DNA of 64,000 nucleotides, from positions 1 to 64,000 of the forward strand of contig NZ_JAGHKQ010000004.1 of the NCBI RefSeq assembly GCF_017742235.1, read 5' to 3'. Shown in pieces: positions 16,670 through 25,944 of this stretch. The stretch's first letter is position 1. Every line of letters begins with the position of its first letter. Under the pieces are notes generated by a model. It did not search any database. It was not told where the DNA came from and saw only the letters and a program-made list of their open reading frames with translations. The position numbers and the translations under genes were made by a program. The stretch is from Bacillus sp. 165 (lineage in GTDB: Bacteria; Bacillota; Bacilli; Bacillales; Bacillaceae_G).

Positions 16670-18985
16670 TTGCGAGGACAGTCCGGGTACGCTGCGATTG
16701 CAATGATGCTTGGAATTGCGGCGGCTCACTCTAATTTTCATATTGGGGTTCTCATGATTGGATTTTTATATTTATGTTATTGCATAAAGCTTTCGGTTTA
16801 TGCAGGGGTATTATGTATGGTGACTTTTCTCGTATCCTCTTTTTATGCTTTCCAAGTAAACGAAACAAATAAGTCCATTTATACTGGAATGGAAACGACT
16901 TTCACAGGAACGCTTACTTCTTCACCAGTATTTGATGGAGACAGGTTATCATTTCAATTTCAAACAAAAGAAACACTCCAAGTGTTCTATAGAATTCCCA
17001 ATAGTATAGAGAAAAAACAACTGCAGTATCTCCATCCAGGGATGAGATGCAGTTTGCGCGGGACACTGAGGATGCCGTCGCCTGCCCGCAATTTTTATGC
17101 ATTCGATTATAAGCAGTATTTATTTCAGCGTCATATTCATTATCAGCTTATTCCTGATACAATTTCTATCGAAAGATGTACTAACACACATATCAATATC
17201 CTTTCCTCTCTTTATTCTCTTCGACAAGCTGCCCTTTCGCATGTGCAGCTCACTTTTCCAGAACAAGCAGTAGGTTTTATGAACGCTCTTATTTTTGGAG
17301 ATCGTGCCCAAATGACAGAGAAAGTTGAAACGCAATATCAAGCATTAGGATTAGTTCACCTGCTGGCGATCTCTGGGTCACACATTAGTTTATTGACTGC
17401 TATGTGCTACTATATTTTGCTGCGTCTTGGTATGACAAGAGAAACCGCTACAGTGACGATTCTTTTAATTCTCCCTGTTTACATGGTTCTGGCGGGTGCT
17501 TCTCCTTCTGTTATACGGGCATGTGTGACTGCTTGTATTGTACTTTGCTGTTTTTTGTTTGCTTCAACAATCATGGCTATAGATGTCATAGGTATAGTAT
17601 GTATGCTGATGCTGCTGTACAACCCGTACGTTTTATTTGATGCGGGGTTTCAATTATCGTTTCTCGTCAGCTTTGCGCTCATACTTTCCTCCAAAACGAT
17701 ATTGTCAAAGGAAGAGAACAGCTGGAAAACGATGTGGAAGGTCACGATTATTGCTCAGCTCATTGCATTGCCGATTATTCTGTATCATTTTCACCAATTT
17801 TCTCCGTACAGCTTAGTATTAAACATGATTTATGTTCCCCTTATCTCCTTTTTCATTCTTCCTCTGTGCCTATGTGCATTTGTTCTCTCTTTTTTATTTC
17901 CAATGGCAGCAAAAGTATTAGCTCAGATGCTTTCTTTTGTTATTGTGTACTCCAATAAACTATTGGACTTTAGTGCCAAGCTTCCTTTTTCCAGCTTAAC
18001 TTTTGAGAATCCGTCAATATGGATTATGTTTCTGTATTTTATTGTAATAATTTGTTTGTTTATAACATGGGAGGGTGAGGCTTTGCGAAGATATGCGAGA
18101 GTTGTTTTAAGCATGTTGCTGCTGCTTATATGCTCCCATTACTATTCTTATCTTTGGAGCCCGTATGGAAAGGTCACTTTTATAGATGTTGGTCAGGGGG
18201 ATTCTATTTTAATTCAATTGCCCTTTGGAAGGGGAACATACTTGATTGATACAGGTGGAGTTTTTTCATTTCCAAAAGAAGAATGGCAGCAAAGAAAGAA
18301 GGAATATACAGTAGGAAGGGATACAGTTCTTCCGTATTTAAAAGCAGAAGGGATTAAAGTGTTAGATAAGCTTATTTTGACCCATGGAGATATGGATCAT
18401 GTTGGAGGGACAAAAGAGCTTTTAGAACAAATCCCTATTAAAGAAATCCTCATTGGAAAAAAAGAAGGCTATTCAGAATTGGAACAGGAGATTGTACAGA
18501 AAGCGGTGCGAAAAAAGATAAATATAGCCACTGTAGGAGCCGGTGAACAATGGAAGGCTGGAGAAGCTGTATTCACTGTTATATCGCCATCAGGAAATGA
18601 AGCAGAAGGAAATGACAGCTCTATTGTATTGCATGCAGTTATTGGAGGGTTAACATGGTTATTCACAGGAGATTTAGAAGAGGCAGGAGAGCGAAATACT
18701 CTAGAGCGGTCTGCTTACCTAAGAGCCGATGTCTTGAAGGTAGGTCATCATGGGAGTAAAAGCTCTACAACAGATGTTTTTTTACAAAGAGTTCAACCTA
18801 AAATTGCTGTAATTTCTGCAGGAGAACGCAATCGCTACGGTCATCCCCATGAAGAAGTACTTACTCGTCTTAAGAGTCAGGGAATTATTATATTGAGAAC
18901 AGATCAGAACGGCGCAATTGCCTATAATTTTCTGGGAGAAAAAGGAACTTTTCAAAGCGCGATTACATATGATGAAAACAACTAA
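16670..18985 (+). CDS. comEC: ComEC, DNA uptake channel
   Basis: This 771-residue polytopic membrane protein imports single-stranded DNA during transformation. The N-terminal part has several hydrophobic helices and an OB-like soluble region, the competence domain spans roughly residues 190-460 (LALVHLLAISGSHISL-type block and the GASPSVIRA segment), and a metallo-beta-lactamase-like domain ends the protein (FIDVGQGDSILIQLP, LTHGDMDHVGG, VGHHGSKSST). The start is a TTG at 16670 with GAGGTGA upstream. The gene looks intact, so the uptake machinery is potentially functional. Confidence 0.94.
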   Translation: MRGQSGYAAIAMMLGIAAAHSNFHIGVLMIGFLYLCYCIKLSVYAGVLCMVTFLVSSFYAFQVNETNKSIYTGMETTFTGTLTSSPVFDGDRLSFQFQTKETLQVFYRIPNSIEKKQLQYLHPGMRCSLRGTLRMPSPARNFYAFDYKQYLFQRHIHYQLIPDTISIERCTNTHINILSSLYSLRQAALSHVQLTFPEQAVGFMNALIFGDRAQMTEKVETQYQALGLVHLLAISGSHISLLTAMCYYILLRLGMTRETATVTILLILPVYMVLAGASPSVIRACVTACIVLCCFLFASTIMAIDVIGIVCMLMLLYNPYVLFDAGFQLSFLVSFALILSSKTILSKEENSWKTMWKVTIIAQLIALPIILYHFHQFSPYSLVLNMIYVPLISFFILPLCLCAFVLSFLFPMAAKVLAQMLSFVIVYSNKLLDFSAKLPFSSLTFENPSIWIMFLYFIVIICLFITWEGEALRRYARVVLSMLLLLICSHYYSYLWSPYGKVTFIDVGQGDSILIQLPFGRGTYLIDTGGVFSFPKEEWQQRKKEYTVGRDTVLPYLKAEGIKVLDKLILTHGDMDHVGGTKELLEQIPIKEILIGKKEGYSELEQEIVQKAVRKKINIATVGAGEQWKAGEAVFTVISPSGNEAEGNDSSIVLHAVIGGLTWLFTGDLEEAGERNTLERSAYLRADVLKVGHHGSKSSTTDVFLQRVQPKIAVISAGERNRYGHPHEEVLTRLKSQGIIILRTDQNGAIAYNFLGEKGTFQSAITYDENN

Positions 18986-18993
18986 AAAGAAAT

Positions 18994-19016
18994 AAGACTG
19001 CAGAAGCTGCAGTCTT
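18994..19016. terminator. Bidirectional terminator between comEC and yqzM
   Basis: AAGACTGCAG and CTGCAGTCTT form a perfect 10-bp stem with a 3-base loop. On the minus strand it is followed by a T-rich run, so it mainly serves yqzM, whose stop codon it overlaps. Confidence 0.75.
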
Positions 19017-19149
19017 AAGAAGCGATAACTTTAATTGCTGTCGCAACAATAAAAAGAATTGTAAAGAAGCCAAAAGAAGCAGCAAAACCTATTCCAGAAT
19101 CCACTGCGTCATTTCGTTTGCTTTGAACATTTGCTTCAAATTCATTCAC
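19015..19149 (-). CDS. yqzM: YqzM, small membrane protein
   Basis: This 44-residue protein reads NEFEANVQSKRNDAVDSG followed by one hydrophobic segment (FAASFGFFTILFIVATAI). It matches B. subtilis YqzM at nearly every position of the N-terminal half. Its function is unknown. The start is GTG at 19149 with GGGAGGGG 6 bases upstream. It is convergent with comEC and divergent from holA, the same place as in B. subtilis. Confidence 0.88.
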   Translation of the reverse strand: MNEFEANVQSKRNDAVDSGIGFAASFGFFTILFIVATAIKVIAS

Positions 19150-19230
19150 AAAATACCCCTCCCAACTTTTCATTATTAGTATAAGATAATGTCAGAAAAA
19201 AAGCTACAATTAGTCGTTTCTTTTCCAAAC

Positions 19231-19370
19231 ATGACAACACTTGTCATTCATACTTTGTAAGCCTGTACAAAAAATAAGGATACAGCTTTGCTTACCCGTT
19301 AATGAACAAGACACCCGGGACTTATTCGTTAACGTTTAATATAGATTGGGAATAGGCATTGCCTATTCCC
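19231..19370. other. Run of four consecutive hairpins between yqzM and holA
   Basis: Within 140 bases there are four stems. ATGACAA/TTGTCAT is at 19231-19247. GTAAG+CTGTA pairs with TACAG+CTTAC at 19257-19295. An imperfect 14-bp stem (12 pairs) of CGTTAATGAACAAG with CTTATTCGTTAACG is at 19297-19334. GGGAATAGGC/GCCTATTCCC is at 19348-19370. No gene covers this. It could be a leader of holA, a leader of yqzM (other strand) or a separate small RNA. Confidence 0.55.
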
Positions 19371-19424
19371 CTATTTATGTGAAACAATAGAGATGCCATA
19401 TTGGACAAGTTAGGGAGAGAACAC

Positions 19425-20441
19425 ATGAATGCCATACATAAAAAAATAAAACAAAAACAGTTTGCCCCCTTGTATCTAGTGTACGGTACAGAGTCTTATT
19501 TTATAAATGAAACGATTGAGTTGCTTATAAAGCACGCCCTAGAGGAAGAAAACAGGGATTTCAACGCGGTGGTTTACGATTTAGATGAAGTATATTTGGA
19601 GGAAGTAGTAGAAGATGCCAGAACGCTCCCATTCTTCGGTGAGCGCAAAGTAATCCTCATTAAATCCCCTTTATTCTTAACAGCTCAAAAAGAGAAAATG
19701 GAACAAAATGTAAAGGTGTTGGAGGAATATATTAAGGAGCCGTCCCCGTTCACCGTTTTGGTATTAATTGCTCCGTTTGAAAAGCTGGATGAACGTAAAA
19801 AAATTACCAAGCTTGTTAAGAAGTCTGCCGAAGTAGTGGAGGCTAACGTATTACAAACTCAAGATATAGAGAAATGGATTCAAGAACGCGTGAAAGAGCA
19901 GGGAGTCCAAATAGAAGGAAAAGCAATATCTTTGTTGGTGGAGCTTGTAGGAAGTAATATTATGATGCTATCTCAAGAAATGAATAAGTTATTTTTATAT
20001 ATTGATGAAGAGAGGCTCATTACTGAGGAGACAGTTTCCTCTATTGTTCCAAAATCAGCAGAGCAAAATGTATTTGCTTTAACGGAAAAAGTGGTTAAGC
20101 GTGATATAGGAGGAGCATTAAAGATTTTATATGAGCTTTTAACGAAGCAGGAAGAACCAATTAAAATTTTGGCTCTGCTCGTAACTCAATTTCGTTTGCT
20201 CTATCAAGTAAAAGAATTGCAGGGCAGGGGATATAATCAAAATCAAATTGCTAGCCATTTGTCTGTGCATCCGTATCGAGTCAAACTCGCTATGAATCAA
20301 ACAAAGTTATTTTTACCTGAGGAGTTAAAAAAAATCTTGAACTTGTTAGCAGAAGCAGATTATGAAATGAAAACGGGGAAAATGGAAAAAAAATTAATTT
20401 TGGAATTTTTTATTATGCGTTTAAACCACCTTAAAGAATAA
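19425..20441 (+). CDS. holA: DNA polymerase III delta subunit (clamp loader)
   Basis: This 338-residue protein (YqeN) opens the beta sliding clamp as part of the clamp loader. It has the segments APLYLVYGTESYFINE near the N-terminus, the DARTLPFFGERKVILIKSP block and the C-terminal three-helix collar region with the PYRVKLAMNQ segment, all typical of bacterial delta. The ATG at 19425 is chosen because AGGGAG lies 7 bases upstream; an in-frame TTG at 19401 lacks a comparable site. It is transcribed alone and ends at a terminator. Confidence 0.9.
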   Translation: MNAIHKKIKQKQFAPLYLVYGTESYFINETIELLIKHALEEENRDFNAVVYDLDEVYLEEVVEDARTLPFFGERKVILIKSPLFLTAQKEKMEQNVKVLEEYIKEPSPFTVLVLIAPFEKLDERKKITKLVKKSAEVVEANVLQTQDIEKWIQERVKEQGVQIEGKAISLLVELVGSNIMMLSQEMNKLFLYIDEERLITEETVSSIVPKSAEQNVFALTEKVVKRDIGGALKILYELLTKQEEPIKILALLVTQFRLLYQVKELQGRGYNQNQIASHLSVHPYRVKLAMNQTKLFLPEELKKILNLLAEADYEMKTGKMEKKLILEFFIMRLNHLKE

Positions 20442-20475
20442 AAAAGCTCATGCAGCCACCTGCATGAGCTTTTTT
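20441..20475 (+). terminator. Terminator of holA
   Basis: AAAAAGCTCATGCAG, CCACC loop and the complement CTGCATGAGCTTTTTT-like arm form a long stem with T run. Confidence 0.85.
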
Positions 20476-20481
20476 ATAAAA

Positions 20482-20508
20482 AGAAAAAAACGACCCGGCC
20501 GGATCGTT
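20482..20508 (-). terminator. Terminator of rpsT
   Basis: On the minus strand AACGATCC and GGGTCGTT (one G-U pair) form a stem around the GGCC centre, followed by TTTTTTTC, just after the rpsT stop codon. Confidence 0.8.
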
Positions 20509-20518
20509 TTATGGCAAA

Positions 20519-20785
20519 TTAAGCGTTAATTCCGTTTAATCTTTTTGCTAAACGAGATTTTTTACGAGCAGCAGCGTTTTTGTGGACTAAGCCTTTGCTT
20601 ACCGCTTTGTCAAGTTTCTTAGAAGCTGCAAGTAAAGCTTCTTTTGCGTTTTCTACATCATTATTGTTGATTACAGCTTCAGCATTCTTAACAGCTGTAC
20701 GCATGTCAGATTTTAGAGAAGCATTATGTGCACGACGCTCTTCGCTAACTTTAGCGCGTTTGATAGCAGATTTAATGTTTGCCAT
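20519..20785 (-). CDS. rpsT: 30S ribosomal protein bS20
   Basis: This 88-residue basic helical protein starts [20 protein letters not shown] and ends with [16 protein letters not shown], the classic bS20 pattern. It binds 16S rRNA in the small subunit. The ATG at 20785 follows GGGAGGTGA. It is transcribed opposite to holA and gpr, as in B. subtilis, with its own terminator. Confidence 0.96.
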   Translation of the reverse strand: MANIKSAIKRAKVSEERRAHNASLKSDMRTAVKNAEAVINNNDVENAKEALLAASKKLDKAVSKGLVHKNAAARKKSRLAKRLNGINA

Positions 20786-20977
20786 TTCTTTCACCTCCCT
20801 GGTGCCATCGAGAAATAGAACTCGATACTTACATAGAACAAGAGATATTCTATCAAACGAACAGAAGAATTGCAATAGTGATGTGAGGTGAATTTTCATG
20901 AATCCAGCATTTAGAATGAAAGAGTTAAATTTTGGGAACCCTAAATTGTACAATATACGACTGGTGGAGGAGATTGC

Positions 20978-22081
20978 ATGAGCGAATCATTAGATTTGAG
21001 TAAATATGCTATTCGTACTGATTTAGCTGTAGAAGCGCATCAAATGTTGGAAGAGAAGCAGGAAATACCAAGAGCTATTAATGGTGTAATTGTGAAGGAA
21101 CGGGAAGAGGACACTATTAAGATTACAAAAGTAGTTATTCAAGATGCGGCGTCTGAATCCATGGGGAAAAAGCCTGGAAATTATTTAACGCTAGAGGTGC
21201 AAGGAGTGCGGCAGCAAGATACAGAACTCCAGCAAAAAGTAGAAAGTGTTTTTGCACGAGAATTTCACTATTTTTTACAGGAAGCAGGTATTTCTGAGGA
21301 TGCGAGCTGTCTCGTTGTAGGATTGGGAAACTGGAATGTTACACCTGACGCACTCGGGCCTGCTGTTGTTGAGAATTTACTCGTTACCCGTCATTTATTT
21401 CAACTGCAGCCTGAGAGCGTAGAAGAAGGGTTTCGTCCAGTGAGTGCTTTGAGTCCGGGTGTTATGGGGATTACAGGAATTGAGACAAGTGACATTATTT
21501 TTGGAGTAGTGGAAAAGGTGAAGCCTGATTTTGTTATTGCGATCGATGCGTTGGCTTCACGTTCTATTGAGAGAGTTAACAGCACGATTCAGATTTCGGA
21601 TACAGGCATTCATCCTGGTTCGGGAATTGGTAATAAGCGTAAAGAACTGAGCAAGGAGACATTGGGTGTTCCAGTCATTGCAATCGGTGTTCCTACAGTG
21701 GTAGACGCAGTATCTATTACAAGCGATACAATTGATTTTATTTTAAAGCACTTTGGACGAGAGATGAAAGAAGGAGGAAAGCCGTCTCGCTCGTTATTGC
21801 CGGCTGGATTTTCCTTTGGTGAAAAGAAAAAATTAACAGAAGAGGATATGCCTAACGAAAAACAACGGAATACTTTTATGGGAATCGTGGGTACTTTGGA
21901 AGAGACAGAAAAACGAAAGTTAATTCAAGAAGTATTGGCGCCATTAGGACATAATTTAATGGTGACTCCAAAAGAAGTGGACGCATTTATTGAAGATATG
22001 GCTAATATTATTGCCAGCGGACTTAATGCAGCATTGCATAATGAAGTAAATCAAGATAATGCAGGAGCTTATACACATTAA
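20978..22081 (+). CDS. gpr: Germination protease GPR
   Basis: This 367-residue aspartic-type (A25) protease degrades small acid-soluble spore proteins at germination. It is made as a zymogen and cut near its N-terminus; the segment [11 protein letters not shown] covers that cleavage region. Long conserved blocks include [49 protein letters not shown] and [27 protein letters not shown] precedes the ATG. It is followed 33 bases later by yqxA; the spoIIP gene usually found in between is absent. Confidence 0.95.
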   Translation: MSESLDLSKYAIRTDLAVEAHQMLEEKQEIPRAINGVIVKEREEDTIKITKVVIQDAASESMGKKPGNYLTLEVQGVRQQDTELQQKVESVFAREFHYFLQEAGISEDASCLVVGLGNWNVTPDALGPAVVENLLVTRHLFQLQPESVEEGFRPVSALSPGVMGITGIETSDIIFGVVEKVKPDFVIAIDALASRSIERVNSTIQISDTGIHPGSGIGNKRKELSKETLGVPVIAIGVPTVVDAVSITSDTIDFILKHFGREMKEGGKPSRSLLPAGFSFGEKKKLTEEDMPNEKQRNTFMGIVGTLEETEKRKLIQEVLAPLGHNLMVTPKEVDAFIEDMANIIASGLNAALHNEVNQDNAGAYTH

Positions 22082-22114
22082 CTTTGTAGTTTTGCGAAGA
22101 AAGGAAAAGAGAAC

Positions 22115-22471
22115 GTGAAGAGGTTCATGATACGATGTTTGTTGCTTTTGACTGTTTTATTTATTGGAGTATTGTTAGGTATGCAGCTCGCAAACGATGG
22201 TTTAAAGAAGATGAAGGGTTATGATGATCCAACATTTGAACAAGTGGCAAAAATAAGTGGAACTGAGAGCGGAGACATGAAAGCCTCTTTTTTAGGAAAA
22301 AACATCACTATTGAAGAGAAACAAAAAAAGTTAGAGAAATTGAAAAGCTTTAATTTATTTTCCAAAATGGGCGATGCATTGGCTGGTGGAGTAGAAAAAG
22401 TAGTGCAAATTTCGACTAACACAGTAGTAGGGAAAATTAAAGATATTTTTGTGGAATTGAACAAAATATGA
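22115..22471 (+). CDS. yqxA: YqxA-like DUF3679 membrane protein
   Basis: This 118-residue protein has one N-terminal membrane segment (CLLLLTVLFIGVLLGMQLA) and a soluble tail ending in the VEKVVQISTNTVVGKIKDIF amphipathic part. This matches YqxA/DUF3679 proteins found near gpr and lepA in Bacillus. Its function is unknown; a sporulation role is only suggested by the context. The start is GTG at 22115 after AAAGGAAAAGAG. The stop overlaps the beginning of a terminator. Confidence 0.8.
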   Translation: MKRFMIRCLLLLTVLFIGVLLGMQLANDGLKKMKGYDDPTFEQVAKISGTESGDMKASFLGKNITIEEKQKKLEKLKSFNLFSKMGDALAGGVEKVVQISTNTVVGKIKDIFVELNKI

Positions 22472-22472
22472 A

Positions 22473-22503
22473 AATACATTGAAGACCTTCAATGTATTTT
22501 TTA
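22473..22503 (+). terminator. Terminator of gpr-yqxA
   Basis: AATACATTGAA and TTCAATGTATT form a perfect 11-bp stem with a 4-base loop, followed by TTTTTATTT. Confidence 0.85.
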
Positions 22504-22596
22504 TTTTAGACATATTGATGTATAAGAAATCATAATTTTTGTTCTACAGATACAAGTACAGAAGACTTACGAGCTATACAGCTGCTTGCAGAAGAC

Positions 22597-22620
22597 GTAC
22601 GCAGTGATAGCGTATTTTTT
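22597..22620 (+). terminator. Orphan terminator-like hairpin before lepA
   Basis: TACGC (22598-22602) pairs with GCGTA (22610-22614) and is followed by TTTTTT. The gene upstream already ends at its own terminator at 22473-22503, so this one has no obvious gene to terminate. Confidence 0.45.
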
Positions 22621-22693
22621 CCACTATTGTGTCTGAGCAAACAAGTATATACTATGAGAGTAAATACAAGGACTTTCTTTTCATCAGTTTTGA

Positions 22694-22722
22694 TTGAATG
22701 TTCGGTGCTGTATTGATATAAT
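22694..22722 (+). promoter_or_regulatory. SigA-type promoter of lepA
   Basis: TTGAAT at 22694-22699, 17-base spacer and a perfect TATAAT at 22717-22722. The expected transcript starts near 22729, which makes the in-frame ATG at 22735 an unlikely start. Confidence 0.7.
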
Positions 22723-22767
22723 CAATGCTAGTGTATGTTGGCGAGATTACTAGGAGTGAATAAAAGA

Positions 22768-24594
22768 ATGAACATAGAAGAAAGAGCAAACAGGCAATCT
22801 AAAATTCGAAACTTTTCTATTATTGCACATATTGACCACGGAAAGTCTACGTTGGCAGACCGTATCTTAGAAAAAACAAACGCATTAACACAACGCGAGA
22901 TGAAGGATCAATTATTGGATTCTATGGACTTGGAACGTGAGCGTGGAATCACAATTAAATTAAATGCTGTTCAACTGCACTATAAGGCAAAAGACGGCGA
23001 AACGTATATTATGCACCTGATTGATACACCAGGACACGTAGACTTTACGTATGAAGTATCACGCAGTTTAGCGGCATGTGAAGGAGCTATCCTTGTAGTT
23101 GATGCTGCACAAGGGATTGAAGCCCAAACGTTAGCAAACGTCTATCTTGCATTAGATAACAATCTGGAAATTTTGCCAGTTATTAACAAAATTGATTTGC
23201 CAAGTGCCGACCCTGAACGTGTTCGTCAAGAGGTTGAAGACGTAATTGGTTTGGATGCGTCCGAGGCTGTTCTTGCTTCTGCCAAGGCTGGTATTGGTAT
23301 AGAGGAAATTTTAGAGCAAATCGTGGAAAAGGTTCCTGCACCGGAGGGTGATCCAGAAGCACCTTTACAGGCGTTGATATTCGATTCGTTATACGATGCA
23401 TATCGCGGTGTTATTGCTTCTATTCGTGTGGTAAATGGAACGGTAAGAGTTGGCGATAAAATACGCATGATGGCAACAGGCAAGGAGTTTGAAGTAACAG
23501 AGGTTGGTGTTCATACTCCAAGACCTGTGCTTTGTGATGAGTTAACCGTAGGGGATGTAGGGTTTTTAACAGCCTCTATTAAAAATGTTGGAGATACGCG
23601 TGTGGGGGATACAATCACGCATGCAAAACGTCCAGCTTCAGAGCCGCTTCCTGGATACAGAAAGATGAATCCAATGGTATTTTGTGGTCTCTATCCAATT
23701 GATAATGTACGCTATAACGACCTTCGTGAAGCATTGGAAAAACTGCAACTTAACGATTCTGCTTTACAATTTGAACCAGAAACTTCTCAGGCGCTTGGTT
23801 TTGGATTCCGTTGCGGCTTCTTAGGGCTATTGCACATGGAAATCATTCAAGAGCGCATTGAGCGTGAGTTTAAAATTGACTTAATTACAACGGCTCCGAG
23901 CGTAATCTATACAGTTTATTTAACAAACGGACAAGAACTAATTGTCGATAATCCGTCCAATATGCCGGATCCACAGACAATTGATCGTGTAGAAGAGCCT
24001 TATGTAAAAGCGACTATTATGGTGCCAAATGACTATGTAGGGGCAGTAATGGAAATATGTCAAGGAAAACGCGGAACCTTTATAGATATGCAGTACCTTG
24101 ATCAATCACGCGTAACCTTAACCTATGAAATTCCGCTTTCTGAAATCGTATACGATTTCTTTGATCAGTTAAAATCCAGTACAAAAGGGTATGCATCTTT
24201 CGATTATGAGCTGATTGGGTATAGGCCATCCAAGCTTGTGAAGATGGACATTCTTTTGAACGCAGAAACAGTAGATGCCTTGTCCTTTATCGTTCACCGT
24301 GATTCAGCATATGATCGCGGAAAGATAATTGTAGAAAAACTGAAAGAGCTTATTCCGAGACAGCAGTTTGAGGTTCCGGTACAGGCTGCAATTGGAAATA
24401 AAATTGTGGCACGTTCTACTATTAAAGCAATGCGGAAAAACGTTTTAGCGAAGTGTTACGGCGGTGATATTTCACGTAAGCGTAAACTTCTTGAAAAGCA
24501 AAAAGAAGGAAAAAAACGCATGAAATCTATTGGTTCTGTAGAAGTACCACAAGAAGCATTTATGGCTGTTCTTCGTATGGATGAAAATAAGTAA
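22768..24594 (+). CDS. lepA: Elongation factor 4 (LepA)
   Basis: This 608-residue translational GTPase acts on the ribosome, affecting back-translocation or biogenesis. G1 is [10 protein letters not shown]2 is RGITIK, G3 is DTPGHVDF, G4 is [10 protein letters not shown] and G5 is ASAKAGIG. The LepA-specific C-terminal domain contains [20 protein letters not shown]. The ATG at 22768 gives the family-typical [19 protein letters not shown] start with GGAG upstream; an ATG at 22735 is too close to the inferred transcription start. The gene is followed directly by a terminator. Confidence 0.96.
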   Translation: MNIEERANRQSKIRNFSIIAHIDHGKSTLADRILEKTNALTQREMKDQLLDSMDLERERGITIKLNAVQLHYKAKDGETYIMHLIDTPGHVDFTYEVSRSLAACEGAILVVDAAQGIEAQTLANVYLALDNNLEILPVINKIDLPSADPERVRQEVEDVIGLDASEAVLASAKAGIGIEEILEQIVEKVPAPEGDPEAPLQALIFDSLYDAYRGVIASIRVVNGTVRVGDKIRMMATGKEFEVTEVGVHTPRPVLCDELTVGDVGFLTASIKNVGDTRVGDTITHAKRPASEPLPGYRKMNPMVFCGLYPIDNVRYNDLREALEKLQLNDSALQFEPETSQALGFGFRCGFLGLLHMEIIQERIEREFKIDLITTAPSVIYTVYLTNGQELIVDNPSNMPDPQTIDRVEEPYVKATIMVPNDYVGAVMEICQGKRGTFIDMQYLDQSRVTLTYEIPLSEIVYDFFDQLKSSTKGYASFDYELIGYRPSKLVKMDILLNAETVDALSFIVHRDSAYDRGKIIVEKLKELIPRQQFEVPVQAAIGNKIVARSTIKAMRKNVLAKCYGGDISRKRKLLEKQKEGKKRMKSIGSVEVPQEAFMAVLRMDENK

Positions 24595-24597
24595 AAA

Positions 24598-24626
24598 AAT
24601 GCCGCAGAATGCTCTGCGGCATTTTT
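24598..24626 (+). terminator. Terminator of lepA
   Basis: AATGCCGCAGA and TCTGCGGCATT form a perfect stem with a 4-base loop followed by T's. Confidence 0.88.
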
Positions 24627-24707
24627 GCATAGCTTGGAACAGGACAATAGCATTTGGGTAAAATGTAAAAAACAGTACGTAATTTAGTAAAAAGGTAGTG
24701 AACATAT

Positions 24708-25847
24708 TTGATTGAATCAGCTTATATCCATATTCCGTTTTGTCAGCATATTTGTCATTATTGTGATTTCAACAAAGTGTTAATTGAAAGACAGCCGGTA
24801 GACGAATATTTAAATTATTTGGAGAAGGAAATACAACATACGGTAGAGACGACTCCTTTTCAAAAGCTAAAGACGATTTTTGTAGGCGGAGGAACACCAA
24901 CTTCGCTTAATATGGGGCAAACAGAAAGGTTGTTAGAGATCATCCACAGGCATTTACAGCCTATAGATGAAACTTGTGAAATAACATTTGAAGCAAATCC
25001 AGGAGATTTGCCGAAGGAAAAGTTGAAACTTCTTTTAAGCGGCGGGGTCAATCGCATTAGCTTTGGGGTACAGTCCTTTAATGATAACCTTCTTAAATCA
25101 ATTGGGAGAAGACATACGGCAAAAGATGTATTTGAAGCGATTTATGATGCAAAAGAAGTCGGCTTTCATAATATTAATGCCGATGTGATTTATGCTCTGC
25201 CAAAGCAAACAGTAGATGATGTAAAGCAAACATTGGACATGGCTTTTATACTGGATATTCCGCACTTTTCTGCTTATTCACTTATCATTGAACCGAAAAC
25301 CATCTTTTATATCATGATGCAAAAAGGAAAGTTATCCCTTCCTCCAGAAGAAAATGAAGCGAAAATGTATGAATTAGTAATGGATAAAATGGAAATGCAT
25401 AAATATGGGCAGTACGAAATCAGCAATTTTGCAAAGCCAGGCTATGAAAGCAAACACAACCTGACATACTGGAATAATGAAGCATATTATGGATTTGGCG
25501 CGGGAGCCCACAGTTATATAAATGGAAAACGCATCACAAACATCGGTCCGCTTAAAAAATACTTCTCTAAGATCGAGGAAACAGGACTTCCTTATCTCAA
25601 TGTTCATGAAGTAACTGTACAAGAGCAAATGGAAGAAGAAATGTTTCTTGGCTTGCGAAAAATATCTGGTATTAATAAAGAACACTTTTTGAATAAATTT
25701 GGACAAGATCTATATTCTGTATTTGGCAAGCAGATAAGTAAACAAATACAATCGGGCTTGATTGAAGAAACTGGAGAAGGTGTGAAGCTAACCCGTCAAG
25801 GGAAATTACTTGGAAATGAAGTGTTCCAATCTTTTTTACTTGATTAA
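24708..25847 (+). CDS. hemW: HemW, radical SAM haem-trafficking protein
   Basis: This 379-residue radical SAM protein starts with the 4Fe-4S motif CQHICHYCDF (C-x3-C-x2-C) at about residue 13, then has VGGGTPTSL, EANPGDL and the HemW C-terminal block. It was formerly called coproporphyrinogen III oxidase HemN, but HemW proteins lack the extra Cys of true HemN and act as haem chaperones; here the residue after the cluster motif is Phe, as in HemW. The start is TTG at 24708 after AAGGTAG. Gene order lepA-hemW-hrcA is that of B. subtilis. Confidence 0.92.
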   Translation: MIESAYIHIPFCQHICHYCDFNKVLIERQPVDEYLNYLEKEIQHTVETTPFQKLKTIFVGGGTPTSLNMGQTERLLEIIHRHLQPIDETCEITFEANPGDLPKEKLKLLLSGGVNRISFGVQSFNDNLLKSIGRRHTAKDVFEAIYDAKEVGFHNINADVIYALPKQTVDDVKQTLDMAFILDIPHFSAYSLIIEPKTIFYIMMQKGKLSLPPEENEAKMYELVMDKMEMHKYGQYEISNFAKPGYESKHNLTYWNNEAYYGFGAGAHSYINGKRITNIGPLKKYFSKIEETGLPYLNVHEVTVQEQMEEEMFLGLRKISGINKEHFLNKFGQDLYSVFGKQISKQIQSGLIEETGEGVKLTRQGKLLGNEVFQSFLLD

Positions 25848-25862
25848 GAAGAGATGTTTGCG

Positions 25863-25928
25863 TTGACATATCGGAGTTAGTTTGGTAATTTATTATTAGA
25901 TTTAGCACTCGAAACTATAGAGTGCTAA
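25863..25928 (+). promoter_or_regulatory. hrcA operon promoter with CIRCE operator
   Basis: TTGACA at 25863-25868, 17-base spacer and TAATTT at 25886-25891. The perfect CIRCE element TTAGCACTC-N9-GAGTGCTAA lies at 25902-25928, next to the expected start point. HrcA binds CIRCE and represses the operon until heat stress draws GroE away from it. Confidence 0.95.
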
Positions 25929-25944
25929 CAGAGGTGATGATATC

